Shown here: in pieces, positions 1 to 29,555 of the stretch
How positions within the stretch are numbered: the stretch's first letter is position 1
Layout: every line of letters begins with the position of its first letter
From: Hormiphora californensis
Taxonomy: Eukaryota > Ctenophora > Tentaculata > Cydippida > Pleurobrachiidae
NCBI GenBank assembly: GCA_020137815.1
Contig: CM035350.1
Span: 4,606,418 to 4,670,417, forward strand
Reading direction: 5' to 3'
Length of the DNA: 64,000 nt
Position numbers and translations under genes: made by a program
Notes under the pieces: generated by a model
Told to the model about the DNA's origin: nothing
Database searches by the model: none
The model's input: only the letters and a program-made list of their open reading frames with translations

Positions 1-32
1 TCTCACCCTCTCTCTCTCACTCTCTCTCTCTT

Positions 33-83
<51 letters not shown>

Positions 84-92
84 TTCTCTCCA
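1..92. repeat. (CT)n microsatellite at window start
   Basis: This is an almost pure CT dinucleotide tract interrupted by a few CTTT and CAC variants. It is one of about twenty GA/CT tracts in the window. The small open frames reading through it are low-complexity Ser/Leu strings, and I do not regard them as genes. Confidence 0.95.
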
Positions 93-581
93 TTCCACAT
101 TGTTGATTGTATCTCTCCTGCTCTTTCTTAACTTTCTCCTCTCTCTCTATCTCTATCTTTCTCCCTCCTCCCCTCTCTCTCCCTCCTCCCCTCTCTCTAT
201 CTCTCTCTCCTTCCAATTCTCTCGACAGATCTCAGCCGGAAACTAGTGTGCTGCGTGCGTGTTCTCGCACACTACAGCAGCAGCAGGAGTGTGTGTGCAT
301 TGTGTGTATTAGTAGATTGTGTAAGATGTTTGATATGCGCTCCTTCTACCCGCTACTTTGTGAAGGTGCTGCGGGGGCCGCCGGCCTCTCATCCTCCCGA
401 AATATGGTACATTGTTGAGTGGGGTGGGGTGAACCACCGGTTAGGAAACAAAGATCGAAACACTCAGACGCGATACAGAATATCAAATCGATTCTGCCTT
501 GTGTTTAAGAACTGTCCGTCTAAAAACTAAACTATGCCCTTTATTATTAACGAGTGTTGGGATTTGTTATGTCTGTTTCAT

Positions 582-760
582 GAAACATGGTACATTGTGT
601 TGTGTGCTAGAAACATGGTACATTGTGTTGTGTGCGAGAAACATGGTACATTGGGTTGTGTGCGAGAAACATGGTACATTGTGTTGTGTGCTAGAAACAT
701 GGTACATTGGGTTGTGTGCTAGAAACATGGTACATTGTGTTGTGTGCTAGAAACATGGTA
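582..760. repeat. 28-bp minisatellite, left block
   Basis: About 6.4 tandem copies of a 28-bp unit containing GAAACATGGTACATTG followed by TGTTGTGTGCTA. Units differ by a T/G change (TTGTG or TTGGG) and by CTAG or CGAG before the AAAC. A single diverged partial unit (GAAATATGGTACATTGTT) lies at about 399-416 and may be a relic or the seed of the array. The array continues at 1525 after an inserted element. Confidence 0.97.
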
Positions 761-1524
761 ACGGGTGACAACTAAAAATCTGGACATTTTTCTGTGAGCT
801 CTAGCGCCGGCCCCGTTTGAGATACAGCTTCGGGCCAGTAATAGAACGATTTTTCAGACAATTTTGAATCATAATAATACAGCGGGAAAGGCTAAAAAGT
901 TCATTTTCATTGCGATATTGCATCATTTCCTCTTGACCCACCAAATCATGTAGTACAGAGATTTGAGATTTCTATGTTATCAGGAACGACCTTCCCGATG
1001 AGATAGAATTCTCAAATTAAAAAAAATGGTTTTTCATGCCATAACCAACATAACTGCCAAGTTTCAACATTTTAGCTCATCAGGAAATTGGTTTTCCACG
1101 TCATAAATGTTTCGAGAGATCGTCAAAATGGCGATTTCTCAAACTACCTGTAAACTACGCTTTGGAGGGTTTGTTACAGATGATTCTGTGATCAGAATTG
1201 AGATTAACGGAGTGTGAAACAAAGTTAATATCGTTCAAAATTGTCTGAAAATCATTCTATCACTGTCCCGAAGCTGTATCTCAAAAAGAATAGGCGCTAG
1301 AGGTGCTAGAAAAGTGTGTAAATTTCATGTAATACATGGTTTGGTGGGGCAAGAGAAAGTGATGCGATATCGCAATGAAAATGAACTTTTTAGTCTTTTC
1401 CGCTGTGTTATTATGATTCAAAATTGTCTGAAAAATCGTTCTATTACTGGCCCGAAGCTGTATCTCAAACGGGGCCGGCGCTGGAGCTCACAGAAAAATG
1501 TCCAGATTTTTAGTTGTCACCCGT
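761..1524. mobile_element. Fold-back (long-TIR) MITE with TA target duplication, inserted in minisatellite
   Basis: The two ends are inverted copies of each other for roughly 200 bp. The left end begins ACGGGTGACAACTAAAAATC and the right end finishes with its reverse complement, ending GTTGTCACCCGT. The element interrupts one 28-bp minisatellite unit, whose GGTACATTG site now reads GGTA at 757-760 and TACATTG from 1525. The dinucleotide TA is therefore duplicated, as for Tc1/mariner-type insertions. A partial extra copy of the right arm lies inside at about 1200-1310. There is no transposase reading frame, so the element is non-autonomous. Confidence 0.9.
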
Positions 1525-2359
1525 TACATTGTGTTGTGTGCTAGAAACATGGTACATTGTGTTGTGTGCTAGAAACATGGTACATTGTGTTGTGTGCTAG
1601 AAACATGGTACATTGTGTTGTGTGCTAGAAACATGGTACATTGTGTTGTGTGCTAGAAACATGGTACATTGTGTTGTGTGCTAGAAACATGGTACATTGT
1701 GTTGTGTGCTAGAAACATGGTACATTGTGTTGTGTGCTAGAAACATGGTACATTGTGTTGTGTGCTAGAAACATGGTACATTGTGTTGTGTGCTAGAAAC
1801 ATGGTACATTGTGTTGTGTGCTAGAAACATGGTACATTGTGTTGTGTGCTAGAAACATGGTACATTGTGTTGTGTGCTAGAAACATGGTACATTGTGTTG
1901 TGTGCTAGAAACATGGTACATTGTGTTGTGTGCTAGAAACATGGTACATTGTGTTGTGTGCTAGAAACATGGTACATTGTGTTGTGTGCTAGAAACATGG
2001 TACATTGTGTTGTGTGCTAGAAACATGGTACATTGTGTTGTGTGCTAGAAACATGGTACATTGTGTTGTGTGCTAGAAACATGGTACATTGGGTTGTGTG
2101 CTAGAAACATGGTACATTGTGTTGTGTGCTAGAAACATGGTACATTGTGTTGTGTGCTAGAAACATGGTACATTGTGTTGTGTGCTAGAAACATGGTACA
2201 TTGGGTTGTGTGCTAGAAACATGGTACATTGTGTTGTGTGCTAGAAACATGGTACATTGTGTTGTGTGCTAGAAACATGGTACATTGTGTTGTGTGCTAG
2301 AAACATGGTACATTGTGTTGTGTGCTAGAAACATGGTACATTGTGTTGTGTGCTAGAAA
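1525..2359. repeat. 28-bp minisatellite, right block
   Basis: About 30 head-to-tail copies of the same 28-bp unit as at 582-760, far more homogeneous than the left block; only two units here carry the TTGGG variant. Each unit contains a TAG, so the array is not coding in that frame. Confidence 0.97.
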
Positions 2360-2459
2360 GATAGAGAAACATTTACATAGTTGGGGCCGACAAAAACTCA
2401 TTAGTACATTTTTGAAGTGTCAACAGTCAACAAATGAAATTTAATACACACCTTCTTCC

Positions 2460-3121
2460 GTTCATCCTCTCATTCTATGCGTATTCGAACAATTAAGTGT
2501 TCTGCAGAACGTTATTTAATATGTTTCCCTAATGCTACACGTCGTGTTCTCTTTCATTATCCGTATTATTATTTCATCTATCCGTATCGATCGGTTTCTC
2601 TGCTCTTTTCCTTTCTCTTGCTCAAATTTATCATTGCACATCTTTCGCGGCAGAAATATACCAGCACCGCACGTTTCACAAAACACCCTACACGTAATAC
2701 ATAGCTCAGAGATTTGAGAGAGAGAGAGACCCACACCCACCCCTCCTGAGTTTATTGATTTTAGCACGCATCCATCTCAAGTCTAGCTGACCCACAGTAC
2801 ACACCGCACACACAAAGTAAGTATACAAGCTTGCTACACGGCATTGCGAGATATGCTTGCAGTGTGAAATACACACACTAGAATCCGGCTCTCTTTAGAT
2901 CTTTCTAGTAGCTTGCCGCTTACACACACTCCATCGCTCTCCATAGCTAATATTACATGCTCACCGTACCATATCAATATTTTCATCATGACTCAACTTC
3001 ATTCCGTATTTTACATCAATCACTGAGTATTATTGACTTAATTGATGAGTTAATTAATAGTTAATTGATGAGATAATTAATAGTTAATTGATGTGTTAAT
3101 GACATTCCTTTATCTTGACAG
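2460..3121 (+). promoter_or_regulatory. Presumed promoter, 5' UTR exon and first intron of the CK2 alpha gene
   Basis: A strong donor (CAAA then GTAAGTA) occurs at 2816/2817. A matching acceptor (TTTATCTTGACAG) ends at 3121, sixteen bases before the start codon. I infer a non-coding first exon ending at 2816 and an intron from 2817 to 3121. A short GA tract (about 2717-2730) lies in the presumed UTR. I see no convincing TATA box, and the transcription start cannot be fixed from sequence. Confidence 0.45.
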
Positions 3122-3136
3122 GTAATCGGGACTCAG

Positions 3137-6319
<3,183 letters not shown>

Positions 6320-8091
6320 GAGAGAGAGATATGTCCTGCAAATGAGAGACAATGCAGCACACTTCATCACATGAACACTCTTTCTCCCCCTTTACTCCCG
6401 TCAATGTGTTGAGTGAGATGACAGAGAGAATAATATCATACTAATGTGCACACTCATTTTCTCATCCCTCTTTAATTATATCCCCCCTCATTCTATACAT
6501 TTTCTCTTGATAATTATTATAATTATTAGTTGTATGAGAGCGTTTTATTGTGATATATTTAGAAATCCAGTAGATCTTTGCTCTGATCTCTCTATAACAT
6601 CCCAATTCTTGAGGTTCTCACCGATAAAATGGGTCAGGTGGGAGCTCTAGAGAGAGAGTTGAGCCTCGATATGTGGACTGTGATTCTGATGATAATAATT
6701 AGTTCCCACATCACAATAGTACTTTCCCCCGTGCCCCCATTCTGTTGCATGGATTTATATTATGTTTCTCTCTCTCCGTGCAGTGAATCGACTAGTGTGT
6801 GATATTTGGAGGAGGGAGAGAGAGAGTGTGTGATATCATACAATATCAGGTTTGTGTGTATTTACGTGTGTCTGTTTGTTGATATAAACATGTTGCCAGG
6901 GCATTTTCCCTGACAACTGTTGCCGTGCGTGAATGGGTGTGTTGTGTAATGTGTATGCTGGGTAGATCGTGATATATATGATTATATTTGGGCAGTGAAT
7001 GCACTAGTATGCGTGAATCTGTTATAGTGTTGCTATATATATATAAATATAATATCTTTCTCTCTCTTCCTCTATTTGTATCGCCCCAACACATTATCGA
7101 TTTTTATAAACCATTGAAATTTTGCTGTTTTGGAATTTGTCAATGAAAAGGGTACCATCTCTAGTTGTCTGGCAGCGCCGACTCGATTCGAGAATCAAAA
7201 CTGCCGGTCTGGCGGACGCCATACAGATCTCTCGGCAGTTTCTCTGTCAGTGCGATGCCTGACAGAAGTTCCTTATTTTATTGTCAGACAAAACGAAAGA
7301 GATGGTACCTTTCTGAGGGACGTGGCCTTGGGTTTTGACCGTGCAGTCAGATCGTATTTGCTCCGCAAGATAATTGACAGGGGCTGGGCATGTCTGCAGG
7401 CGCCAGACAGGGCTGGCCTGGGCAAGTGTAAGAACTGTCTGGCGACGCCAGACCCCGATTTGATTCTCAAATCTAATCTTAGTGTGTGACAGTGCGCTCA
7501 GATGGGGTCCGTGGCGCCAGATAGGGCTGTAAGAAGTAAAAACGAGTGATCTACCGAGGTCCAAAAAGTTACATCTTTTTACAATAAAATCTTTCCAACA
7601 CGTTTTGCTCGTACAAAAAGTATAAAAACGGTAGCAGAATAAGTGCAGTAACTGTAAATGTAAATCAAAATACTCACAGCTAGCAACAAGTCAACTCTCT
7701 TTTTGATTTTTAACACAATCTCTCATCACTTATAAATCGGCTTAACAAGACAGATTGGCGCTAAATTCATTAATGAATTGATTGGTGATCTGGCCTGTTC
7801 ACAGTTGGAGCACACGAATATAAAGTACTCATAATTGCCTGACCAGTATAATTGCACCGTCCCATATCCTGTTCTACAAAGCGAACGTACAAAACGGGTC
7901 TTAAAAATCTACAAAATAATTCTTAATTTCTCAATTCTAGCAGTCCATTGCTCGCTGCTATTTGAGTCTTGCATTCACATTTCTCTCGAGTCTCTGTCTC
8001 TCTTTCGTCTCCATCCCGGGGCGAGCTGCTATCAATGCTATCATTGTCTCACAAACTGCAGTGATTTTAGTACACGCATGCCCAAATATGG
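6320..8091. other. Convergent 3' flanks of CK2 alpha (+) and GAS2-like gene (-)
   Basis: No coding exon is supported here. 6320-7110 is AT-rich with short GA tracts and is probably the CK2 3' UTR. 7165-7535 is repeat-derived and listed separately. 7540-8091 has no feature I can name and presumably includes the 3' UTR of the minus-strand gene. Confidence 0.5.
7165..7535. mobile_element. Cluster of TGTCTGGCG/CGCCAGACA inverted motifs (degenerate or nested MITEs)
   Basis: At least six copies of GTCTGGCG or CGCCAGAC lie here in both orientations. The outer ones are accompanied by a GATTCGAGAATC or GATTCTCAAATC inverted pair. The motif matches the termini of the compact elements at 8774-8847, 18297-18359 and 57631-57779. 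It is probably several nested or rearranged copies, and the boundaries are approximate. Confidence 0.45.
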
Positions 8092-23242
<15,151 letters not shown>

Positions 23243-23300
23243 CTCACGGGCATGGTGTTCTTCCTTTAACACGCAGACAACAAGTAGTGCAACAGACTAA

Positions 23301-25439
23301 TCAAACAATCGGAAATATGACGAGCTGAGCACACTTCCTCCTTTTCTGCGGCTGGTCAAATGCAAGAGAGGTTGTTTGACAGGCCACTGGCAGGCTCGTT
23401 TACAAACGAGGTGAGTGCAGGCAGTATAATTAGTGTATTTCAGAAAGAGAGAAAGTGAGAGAAGGCGCTGCTGTGTAATCACTTCAACACTGAGGCAAAT
23501 GTGCTACATTCCTCCGCAAAATGACCGTGAGATTCAAACGAGTAAACAAATAATAAAGCCGCGCGCGACGCGCAAAAGAATTTAGTAAGTTCTTTTGCGC
23601 GCCACAACTTTTTAACAAATTTCAACAAAAGATCAAGATTTTTGGGCCAAAGTTTTAAAATCTAAATTTTCACGAAGCTAACGCCGACTTTTGTTGACGT
23701 GATTCATGACGTGGGCTACCTATTTCTAGCGATTAGATTACATAATACATAACTGTGCGAACTAAACTGACTATTTCTGGGCAGCTAAACAGGGTGAAGC
23801 AGGTTGGGATGTGTATTTTTGTGCGTGCCCTGCCCACCAGTATTATTATTGGCCTCACAGTGACATATAAACATAACGCAAATGCTAATCTAAGCCAGAA
23901 ACAAAATAATTACTTACCAAAATATCCAAATCTTTGACGGCTTCCTTCGCTGATTTGGGTTTGGTGACGTTGGCCGCCTCCTGCCGAGCAGCTTCAATCC
24001 TATCCATTGCACGCTGGTACCAGGCCCGGTGTCCACTGGTAGTAGTGGCAAACACTGGCATCTTCTTCCACCGAGGCAGAGGGGCAACTTCAACAACGGT
24101 CTTGTTTTGTAATCGTAGCTGTGTATCCAGATTTTTAATGCCTTTCATTTTTGGAGTCTTCAGAGTCTTAGCCAGATCATAGTTTGGAGGGAGAACCTTT
24201 TTTCGGGGTGCCACAGCAGCGGGAGTTGCTAATCTCATTATGGGGGTCTGCCGGGTCCAAACACTCGAAGATGACCTGCTGAGGGGTTTCCGAGGTGGGG
24301 AATTGTTTTGTACAGCCAGCTTCGTGGTATCTGGGAAGGGCGGTAGTGAGACATCATCATCTGTCTCACAGTCATCAGATTCAGTTTCCTCATCATCAAT
24401 CCACATTTCCACAGGTGGAGTAACCACTTTTCTCCCATAGGTTTCCATACTTCTCTGTCTACATTTCCGTGTAGATAGGGGTGATGCAAACACCTCAATC
24501 TTGTGTGATTCCGCTTCTCCGATCTCTAAACTTAGTTTCGGTTCATCTGAACTGTATCCTGATTCCTCCTTCTCTCGTTCCTTCATGAGCCAAATACTCG
24601 CATCCCATCCGGCACACGTTTCACACTGGGGCAGACTGTAACTCCCAAACTCGTGAATGTTGTCGACAACAAGTGGCCGAGGGCGGTCCGGGGATGGGGG
24701 CGGGGTGAGAGGTGGTGTGGCGTCAACTGTGCTAACAAGGGCATAGTCACCCTCACTCATATCGACACAATACATCCCTCCTTTTGATAGGATGATACTC
24801 TTTTGAGATTTCTGGGATTGGTGCCTCTCCTTCACCTCCTTCTCCTCCTCGGGATCGCCACAACTAGGGGTGTCAATTTGTAGGAATTCCAGGTCAGGAA
24901 CGACCAGGGAATCGCCCGCAATTCCCACAACTTCCATCTCGATATCACTCAGCTCACTCTCAGTGTCACTATCAAACAAACTGTCAGTGGCACGGTATGC
25001 CAGACTCCAGTCGCTCTCTCCAGGAGAGGTTGTGGTGGGTGGCGCCATGTAGGGGACACACCCTCCCTGGGGGTCCAGGAGAGTCTGGTTGCCCAGCAAC
25101 CGCTCCCTAACTGACTCAACCACCTGCGGTTCATACGTAAACCCAGATTTCTCCTTCGTTTCCACCTTCTTGAAACTGCCCCGAACGTTACCCAACATTT
25201 CCTCGTGTCGCTTAGAGCTCACTTGGATCTTACGAAGGGCAGTAGCGTTAGCGTTAGCGTCAAGAAGAGTAAAGCTCTTTGTCGAAGAACAAGCAATGGA
25301 CTGATGAAGTTTAACAAAATCGGCACACTCCTCCTGGTAAATTGGTCCGCTCCTTAGCCAACTGATACTTCCTCTTGGTGGTAGGTGAAATAGCCCCGAA
25401 CCTCCGTGCACGCAAGATGGGCGAGTCGAGAAACGCCAT
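23301..25439 (-). CDS. Uncharacterised protein, third member (C) of a tandem trio
   Basis: The main exon runs from ATG 25439 to a strong donor (GATATTTTG then GTAAGTA) at 23918. A possible last exon lies at 23345-23301 after a good acceptor, adding 14 residues and a stop. Without that splice the frame stops at 23885. One extra T near 25344 breaks the frame between an N-terminus containing RRFGAISPTTKRKYQ and the remaining ~480 residues. I do not recognise the protein. It is rich in acidic, Ser and Pro stretches, has a VETKEKSGFTYEP motif near the start and ATTTSGHRAWYQ near the end. Equivalent motifs occur in the same order in the next two genes upstream, so I infer tandem paralogues. If the last exon is right, its stop lies about 60 bp before the GAS2-like start codon on the same strand. 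Confidence 0.6.
23569..23602. repeat. GC-rich hairpin
   Basis: CGCGCAAAAGAA and TTCTTTTGCGCG form a 12-bp perfect stem around a 9-nt loop. It lies between genes C and GAS2-like, in sequence that would be the last intron of gene C. It is too short and isolated to assign a role. Confidence 0.7.
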
Positions 25440-26253
25440 CAAAGGGAAACTGATAAATTGATTAGTAATAGGGGAACTGTGATGAAATACGTGCAACAGC
25501 AGCAGAGTGTATAGAAGGAGAAGAAAAAAGGGTATTATAGTTGTCCTGTCTGTCCTATAGGGTTGGCATACCGGGAAACAATTAATTGGGTTACTGGCTG
25601 CACATTAGGGAGAGACAATTGGAGGAGCTGCAAGCACAACAGCTACCTACAAATGCACTACAAATTCGTCATTTGCTAACTACCACCACCACCCTTCACA
25701 TTTAATTAAACGTTGTGCACGTAGCTACATTCAATTCAAACTAATTATTATTGTCCCCCTCCTACTACTGCAGAGCTGCTACAAAGTGAGAGAGAATGTT
25801 CGAAATGTGCAGCACGTGTTGCATTCCCTGCAACTCTCAATTCAATTTGGTGCAGCAAGCAGGTGTCTGGGGGAGAGAGACTAGAGAGAATGTGTATGCG
25901 TGTGTGAGAGAGGGAGGGTTTGACGTTGAAAAAAGTACCACTGAGGCACCGGACGGGAGCTAGGTGAAGTATGGAGGAATTTACAAAACACATATAAAGA
26001 AGTTCATCTCAACTGTCCGGCTGGGAAGAAAACACATGAACAGGAAAGAATTTGTGCTTTTTGAATGTAGAAGATTCCCCCCTAGAATCACAACAACTTA
26101 AATTCTAACACTAACTAATAGTAACAATTATAGAGTGCACAGTTTTTATGTAGTTCATGCATGGATCCTCGGGAGAATTCTACCAAAGTTTATCTTCATG
26201 CATGATATATCTGCATGATCAGATCTCTACATTCAATATTGTACTGTGATTGT
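25440..26253. other. Spacer between tandem genes B and C
   Basis: No coding exon is supported. A plausible acceptor (TAATCAATTTATCAG) ends about 10 bases before the gene C start codon, suggesting a 5' UTR intron. The rest is unique AT-rich sequence with a short GA run near 25880. Confidence 0.5.
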
Positions 26254-29004
26254 TCACATCGAGACATGAACTGCACTCACATACTGGCAACGCCCCACCA
26301 CCGGCCTCCCGTTCTCCAGGCCGTTTTTAATTTGGGGTGACACCACGGTAACATGTTTCTTGTCGACAATCTAAAGAGAGCAAAAAGAGAAGTATATATT
26401 CACATCAGAGGAGGATATAATGTTGTACATATTTCATGGGGCACAAAAAACAAGGAAGCATGTTGTTTCTTGACACAATACGAGGAGAATTAGGGTTTCA
26501 ATGACACGTTCACATGCACGATAAGATGGAAGCTGTACACAGAGCGAGGATCAGAGTGTCGGGGTAAAATGCACGACTCAGGATTATATCGCTACTACTG
26601 GTACAAATCAGAGTGTCAAGATCTTTAGAAGGATCTTCTGGCACAAAGCATGACACACAGCTCACAACTCAATCACTTGGCTTACCACGGCATCTATATC
26701 AGAGATGATGAGACCATCATCCTCCCTCCTTCTGGAGAGAGTCTTGTGTAGCACGTGCGTCCAGTACTTGTGGCCGGTAGTCTTGGCCTTTTCATCCAGG
26801 GCAATGTCACTCAAATCCCAATCACTGCTGAACTCCTGTCATCCCGGATAAGTGCTGCTTGTAAAACTGGCCGGGTAGTAGTCCATTCATGAGAGGGGTC
26901 ATCACTGGCCTTTCCACCTCGAATTCTTCGCTAAGGCCCAAGGACATATTATCACAGCTTTTCGAATCGTTGGATCTTCCTGCCATAGATTGAGGGCTCC
27001 CGCAGCCTGCTAACTTTCTTTTCAATGTTGGAGAGATTCTTCTGGCGTTTATATTCACCAGAAGTTCTTCGTTCTTGTTCCGCTTCCAGGGCCGCCTGCC
27101 GGGCCCTTTCTACATGTTTTGGAGGTTTCGGTGGCCGAAGACCACTTGATCTAGTCCTTTTCCTCGACTCCTCCTCTTTGATGAATTCCCTCTCCAAGAT
27201 TTCAGCCGTTTCCTTCAGGATCTCTTCTTTAGTAAGATTCCCATCGGACAGACTATCCATGCTGTTGGCGAGGAACTCTAGAGAGCCACACCGTCCACCC
27301 ATTGAACCGGTGCTACCGTAATGACTGTGAAACCGACTCAGAGAAGGCATTGCGTGGGGATCATCTGTGCAACACAAACTTTTTGGTCGTGATCTTTCTT
27401 CGCTCGCTACTTTTAGCATGGCTTCTTCCTCTGCCTTTAATCTGGCTTCTTCCTCTGCCTTTAATCTGGCTTCTTCTTCTGCCTTCAATCTAGCTTCTTC
27501 CTCTGCCTTCAATCTAGCTTCTTCCTCTGCCTTCAATCTGGCTTCTTCTTCTGCCTTCAATCTGGCTTCTTCTGCCTTTAATCTGGCTTCTTCCTCTGCC
27601 TTCAATCTGGCTTCTTCTTCTGCCTTCAATCTGGCTTCTTCCTCTGCCTTCAATCTGGCTTCTTCTTCTGCCTTCAATCTGGCTTCTTCCTCTGCCTTCA
27701 ATCTGGCTTCTTCCTCTGCCTTCAATCTGGCTGCTTCTTCTGCCTTCAATCTGGCTTCTTCTTCTGCCTTCAATCTGGCTTCTTCCTCTGCCTTCAATCT
27801 GGCTTCTTCCTCTGCCTTCAATCTAGCTTCTTCCTCTGCCTTCAATCTAGCTTCTTCTTCTGCCTTCAATCTAGCTGCTTCTTCTGCCTTCAATCTGGCT
27901 TCTTCCTCTGCCTTCAATCTAGCTTCTTCCTCTGCCTTCAATCTGACTTCTTCCTCTGCCTTCAATCTGGCTTCTTCCTCTGCCTTCAATCTAGCTTCTT
28001 CCTCTGCCTTCAATCTGGCTTCTTCCTCTGCCTTCAATCTGGCTTTTTCCTCTGCCTTCAATCTGGCTTCTTCTTCTGCCTTCAATCTAGCTTCTTCCTC
28101 TGCCTTCAATCTGGCTTCTTCTTCTGCCTTCAATCTGGCTGCTTCTTCTGCCTTCAATCTAGCTTCTTCCTCTGCCTTCAATCTGGCTTCTTCCTCTGCC
28201 TTTAATCTGGCTTCTTCCTCTGCCTTCAATCTGGATTCTTCCTCTGCCTTCAATCTGGCTTCTTCCTCTGCCTTCAATCTGGCTTCTTCTTCTGCCTTCA
28301 ATCTGGCTTCTTCCTCTGCCTTCAATCTAGCTTCTTCTTCTGCCTTCAATCTGGCTTCTTCCTCTGCCTTCAATCTGGCTTCTTCTTCTGCCTTTAATCT
28401 GGCTTCTTCCTCTGCCTTCAATCTAGCTTCTTCTTCTGCCTTCAATCTGGCTTCTTCCTCTGCCTTCAATCTGGATTCTTCCTCTGCCTTCAATCTGGCT
28501 TCCTCCTCTGCCTTCAGTCTGGCTTCTTCCGCTGCCTTTTTGCGAGCTTCTTCTGCAGCTTTTTTACGAGCTTCCTCCTCGGCTTTTTTCCTCTTCGCCT
28601 CTTCTTCATCCTTCCTTCTTTGCTCTTCCAGTCTCCTTCTTTCCTCCTCGATCTTCCTTAACTTTTCCTCCTCCTCCCTTATCATCCGAAGCCTCTCCTC
28701 CTCCTCTAGGCGCCGTTTTTCTTCCAGTGCTCTCCTCGTCTCCTCATCATTAAAATCCATCTCCTTTGTGTCCACATGCTGCATCGCATTCTTCAACTCC
28801 TCCAACTTTCTAAGCCGCTCCTTCTCCTCTTCAGCTAAGTTTCTTCAGCGCATCTCTTTTAGAGTCTAAGACGGCCCATTTTGAGTTTTTCGATGACATG
28901 CGCTGTTGCATTCGCTGGAACTCATTGAGCCCGTCATCGTCTGCATTTTTAAGTGGTTTTGGTTGGTAAGGTTTTTTAGATGAAGTTGCCCCAAATCGGC
29001 TCAT
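26254..29004 (-). CDS. Uncharacterised protein with a long charged 8-residue repeat, second member (B) of a tandem trio
   Basis: The main exon runs from ATG 29004 to the donor at 26686 (GCCGTG then GTAAGCC). A second exon at 26370-26254 enters in phase and adds a C-terminal segment ending [11 protein letters not shown]. The N-terminus contains [15 protein letters not shown], then [14 protein letters not shown]. About 46 copies of an 8-residue EEARLKAE repeat follow, then a Ser-rich linker, a second charged stretch, [12 protein letters not shown] and [12 protein letters not shown]. The alternating Glu and Arg/Lys spacing predicts a rigid single alpha-helix, as in caldesmon and myosin VI. Three one-base frame breaks (about 28830, 26980 and 26840) need correction. 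The first removes one T and gives [11 protein letters not shown]. Motif order matches genes A and C. Function unknown. Confidence 0.72.
27420..28533 (-). repeat. 24-bp coding minisatellite (EEARLKAE repeat)
   Basis: About 46 units of 24 bp within gene B. Most differences between units are synonymous (TTC/TTT Phe-sense on the plus strand, equal to GAA/AAA on the coding strand, and AG/GG at the Leu/Ala junction). One unit has lost three bases in frame. The opposite strand is also open for 500 codons, a by-product of the repeat. Confidence 0.97.
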
Positions 29005-29555
29005 AGCACACCTGGTGTGAAGAAGCCCTTTATACCATAACTTGAGATCTACTGAAGGTGTGTTAGTATGGCAACAAAAACATGGCGCTACATTTGACAA
29101 AGCATTTGCTGAGTTTTTACTCAACAACAAATTATTGTAAGGTATATAGAGTAAGCCGGTGAAACACTGCTCTCAGCGAGACTCAATCAGCCAAGGCAGG
29201 AAAAACAAGCAAAATGACAAAACAAGGTGTAGAGCAGCAGCTGCAGTTCAGCAATACAATGACAGCAGGAGCACTGTAAATCTCTAGTGTGTAGACAAGA
29301 AACATGCGTTTTGTAAATGTACATTCTTTTGGAGAGGGCGAGTGGTAATGTAGGACGTAGTTAATTTCTCACTGAATGTGTGGGCAGGAACCGACCGAAA
29401 CAAGTAAACAACCAATCAGAACTCGTTATTTAGGTCACGTGACTGGATATCAGCCAATCAGGGACCAGTATTTCCTGATTCGGTCGGTTCCTGCTGATGG
29501 GTGCTGAAGCTACATGCTACAAATAATGCGTGCTCCATAAAATCAGCGTGCAATA
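29005..29555. other. Spacer between tandem genes A and B, containing a MITE
   Basis: No coding exon is supported. An acceptor (CTTCTTCACACCAG) ends about eight bases before the gene B start, suggesting a 5' UTR intron. The 109-bp hAT-like MITE occupies 29385-29493. Confidence 0.5.
29385..29493. mobile_element. 109-bp hAT-like MITE, copy 2
   Basis: Same length and almost the same sequence as the element at 14973-15081, in the same orientation, with ends CAGGAACCGACCGAAACA and the complement of CAGGAACCGACCGAATCA. The two flanking octamers match only in their last four bases (TGGG), so the duplication has decayed or was never made. It lies in the short spacer between genes A and B, and so brings its two CCAATCAG motifs and CACGTG palindrome near the start of gene B. 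Confidence 0.9.

Noticed and set aside
499-750. Open frames through the 28-bp minisatellite
   Set aside because: Repetitive Cys/Trp/His strings produced by the array, with no splice context.
582-2359. CRISPR-like array of 28-bp repeats
   Set aside because: The units are directly adjacent with no unique spacers, and the locus is in a eukaryotic genome. It is a minisatellite.
27367-28869. A 500-codon plus-strand open frame (NLASSSAF repeats)
   Set aside because: It is the reverse strand of the EEARLKAE coding array. The 24-bp unit happens to lack stops on both strands. The minus strand has homologous flanking motifs and the plus strand has none.
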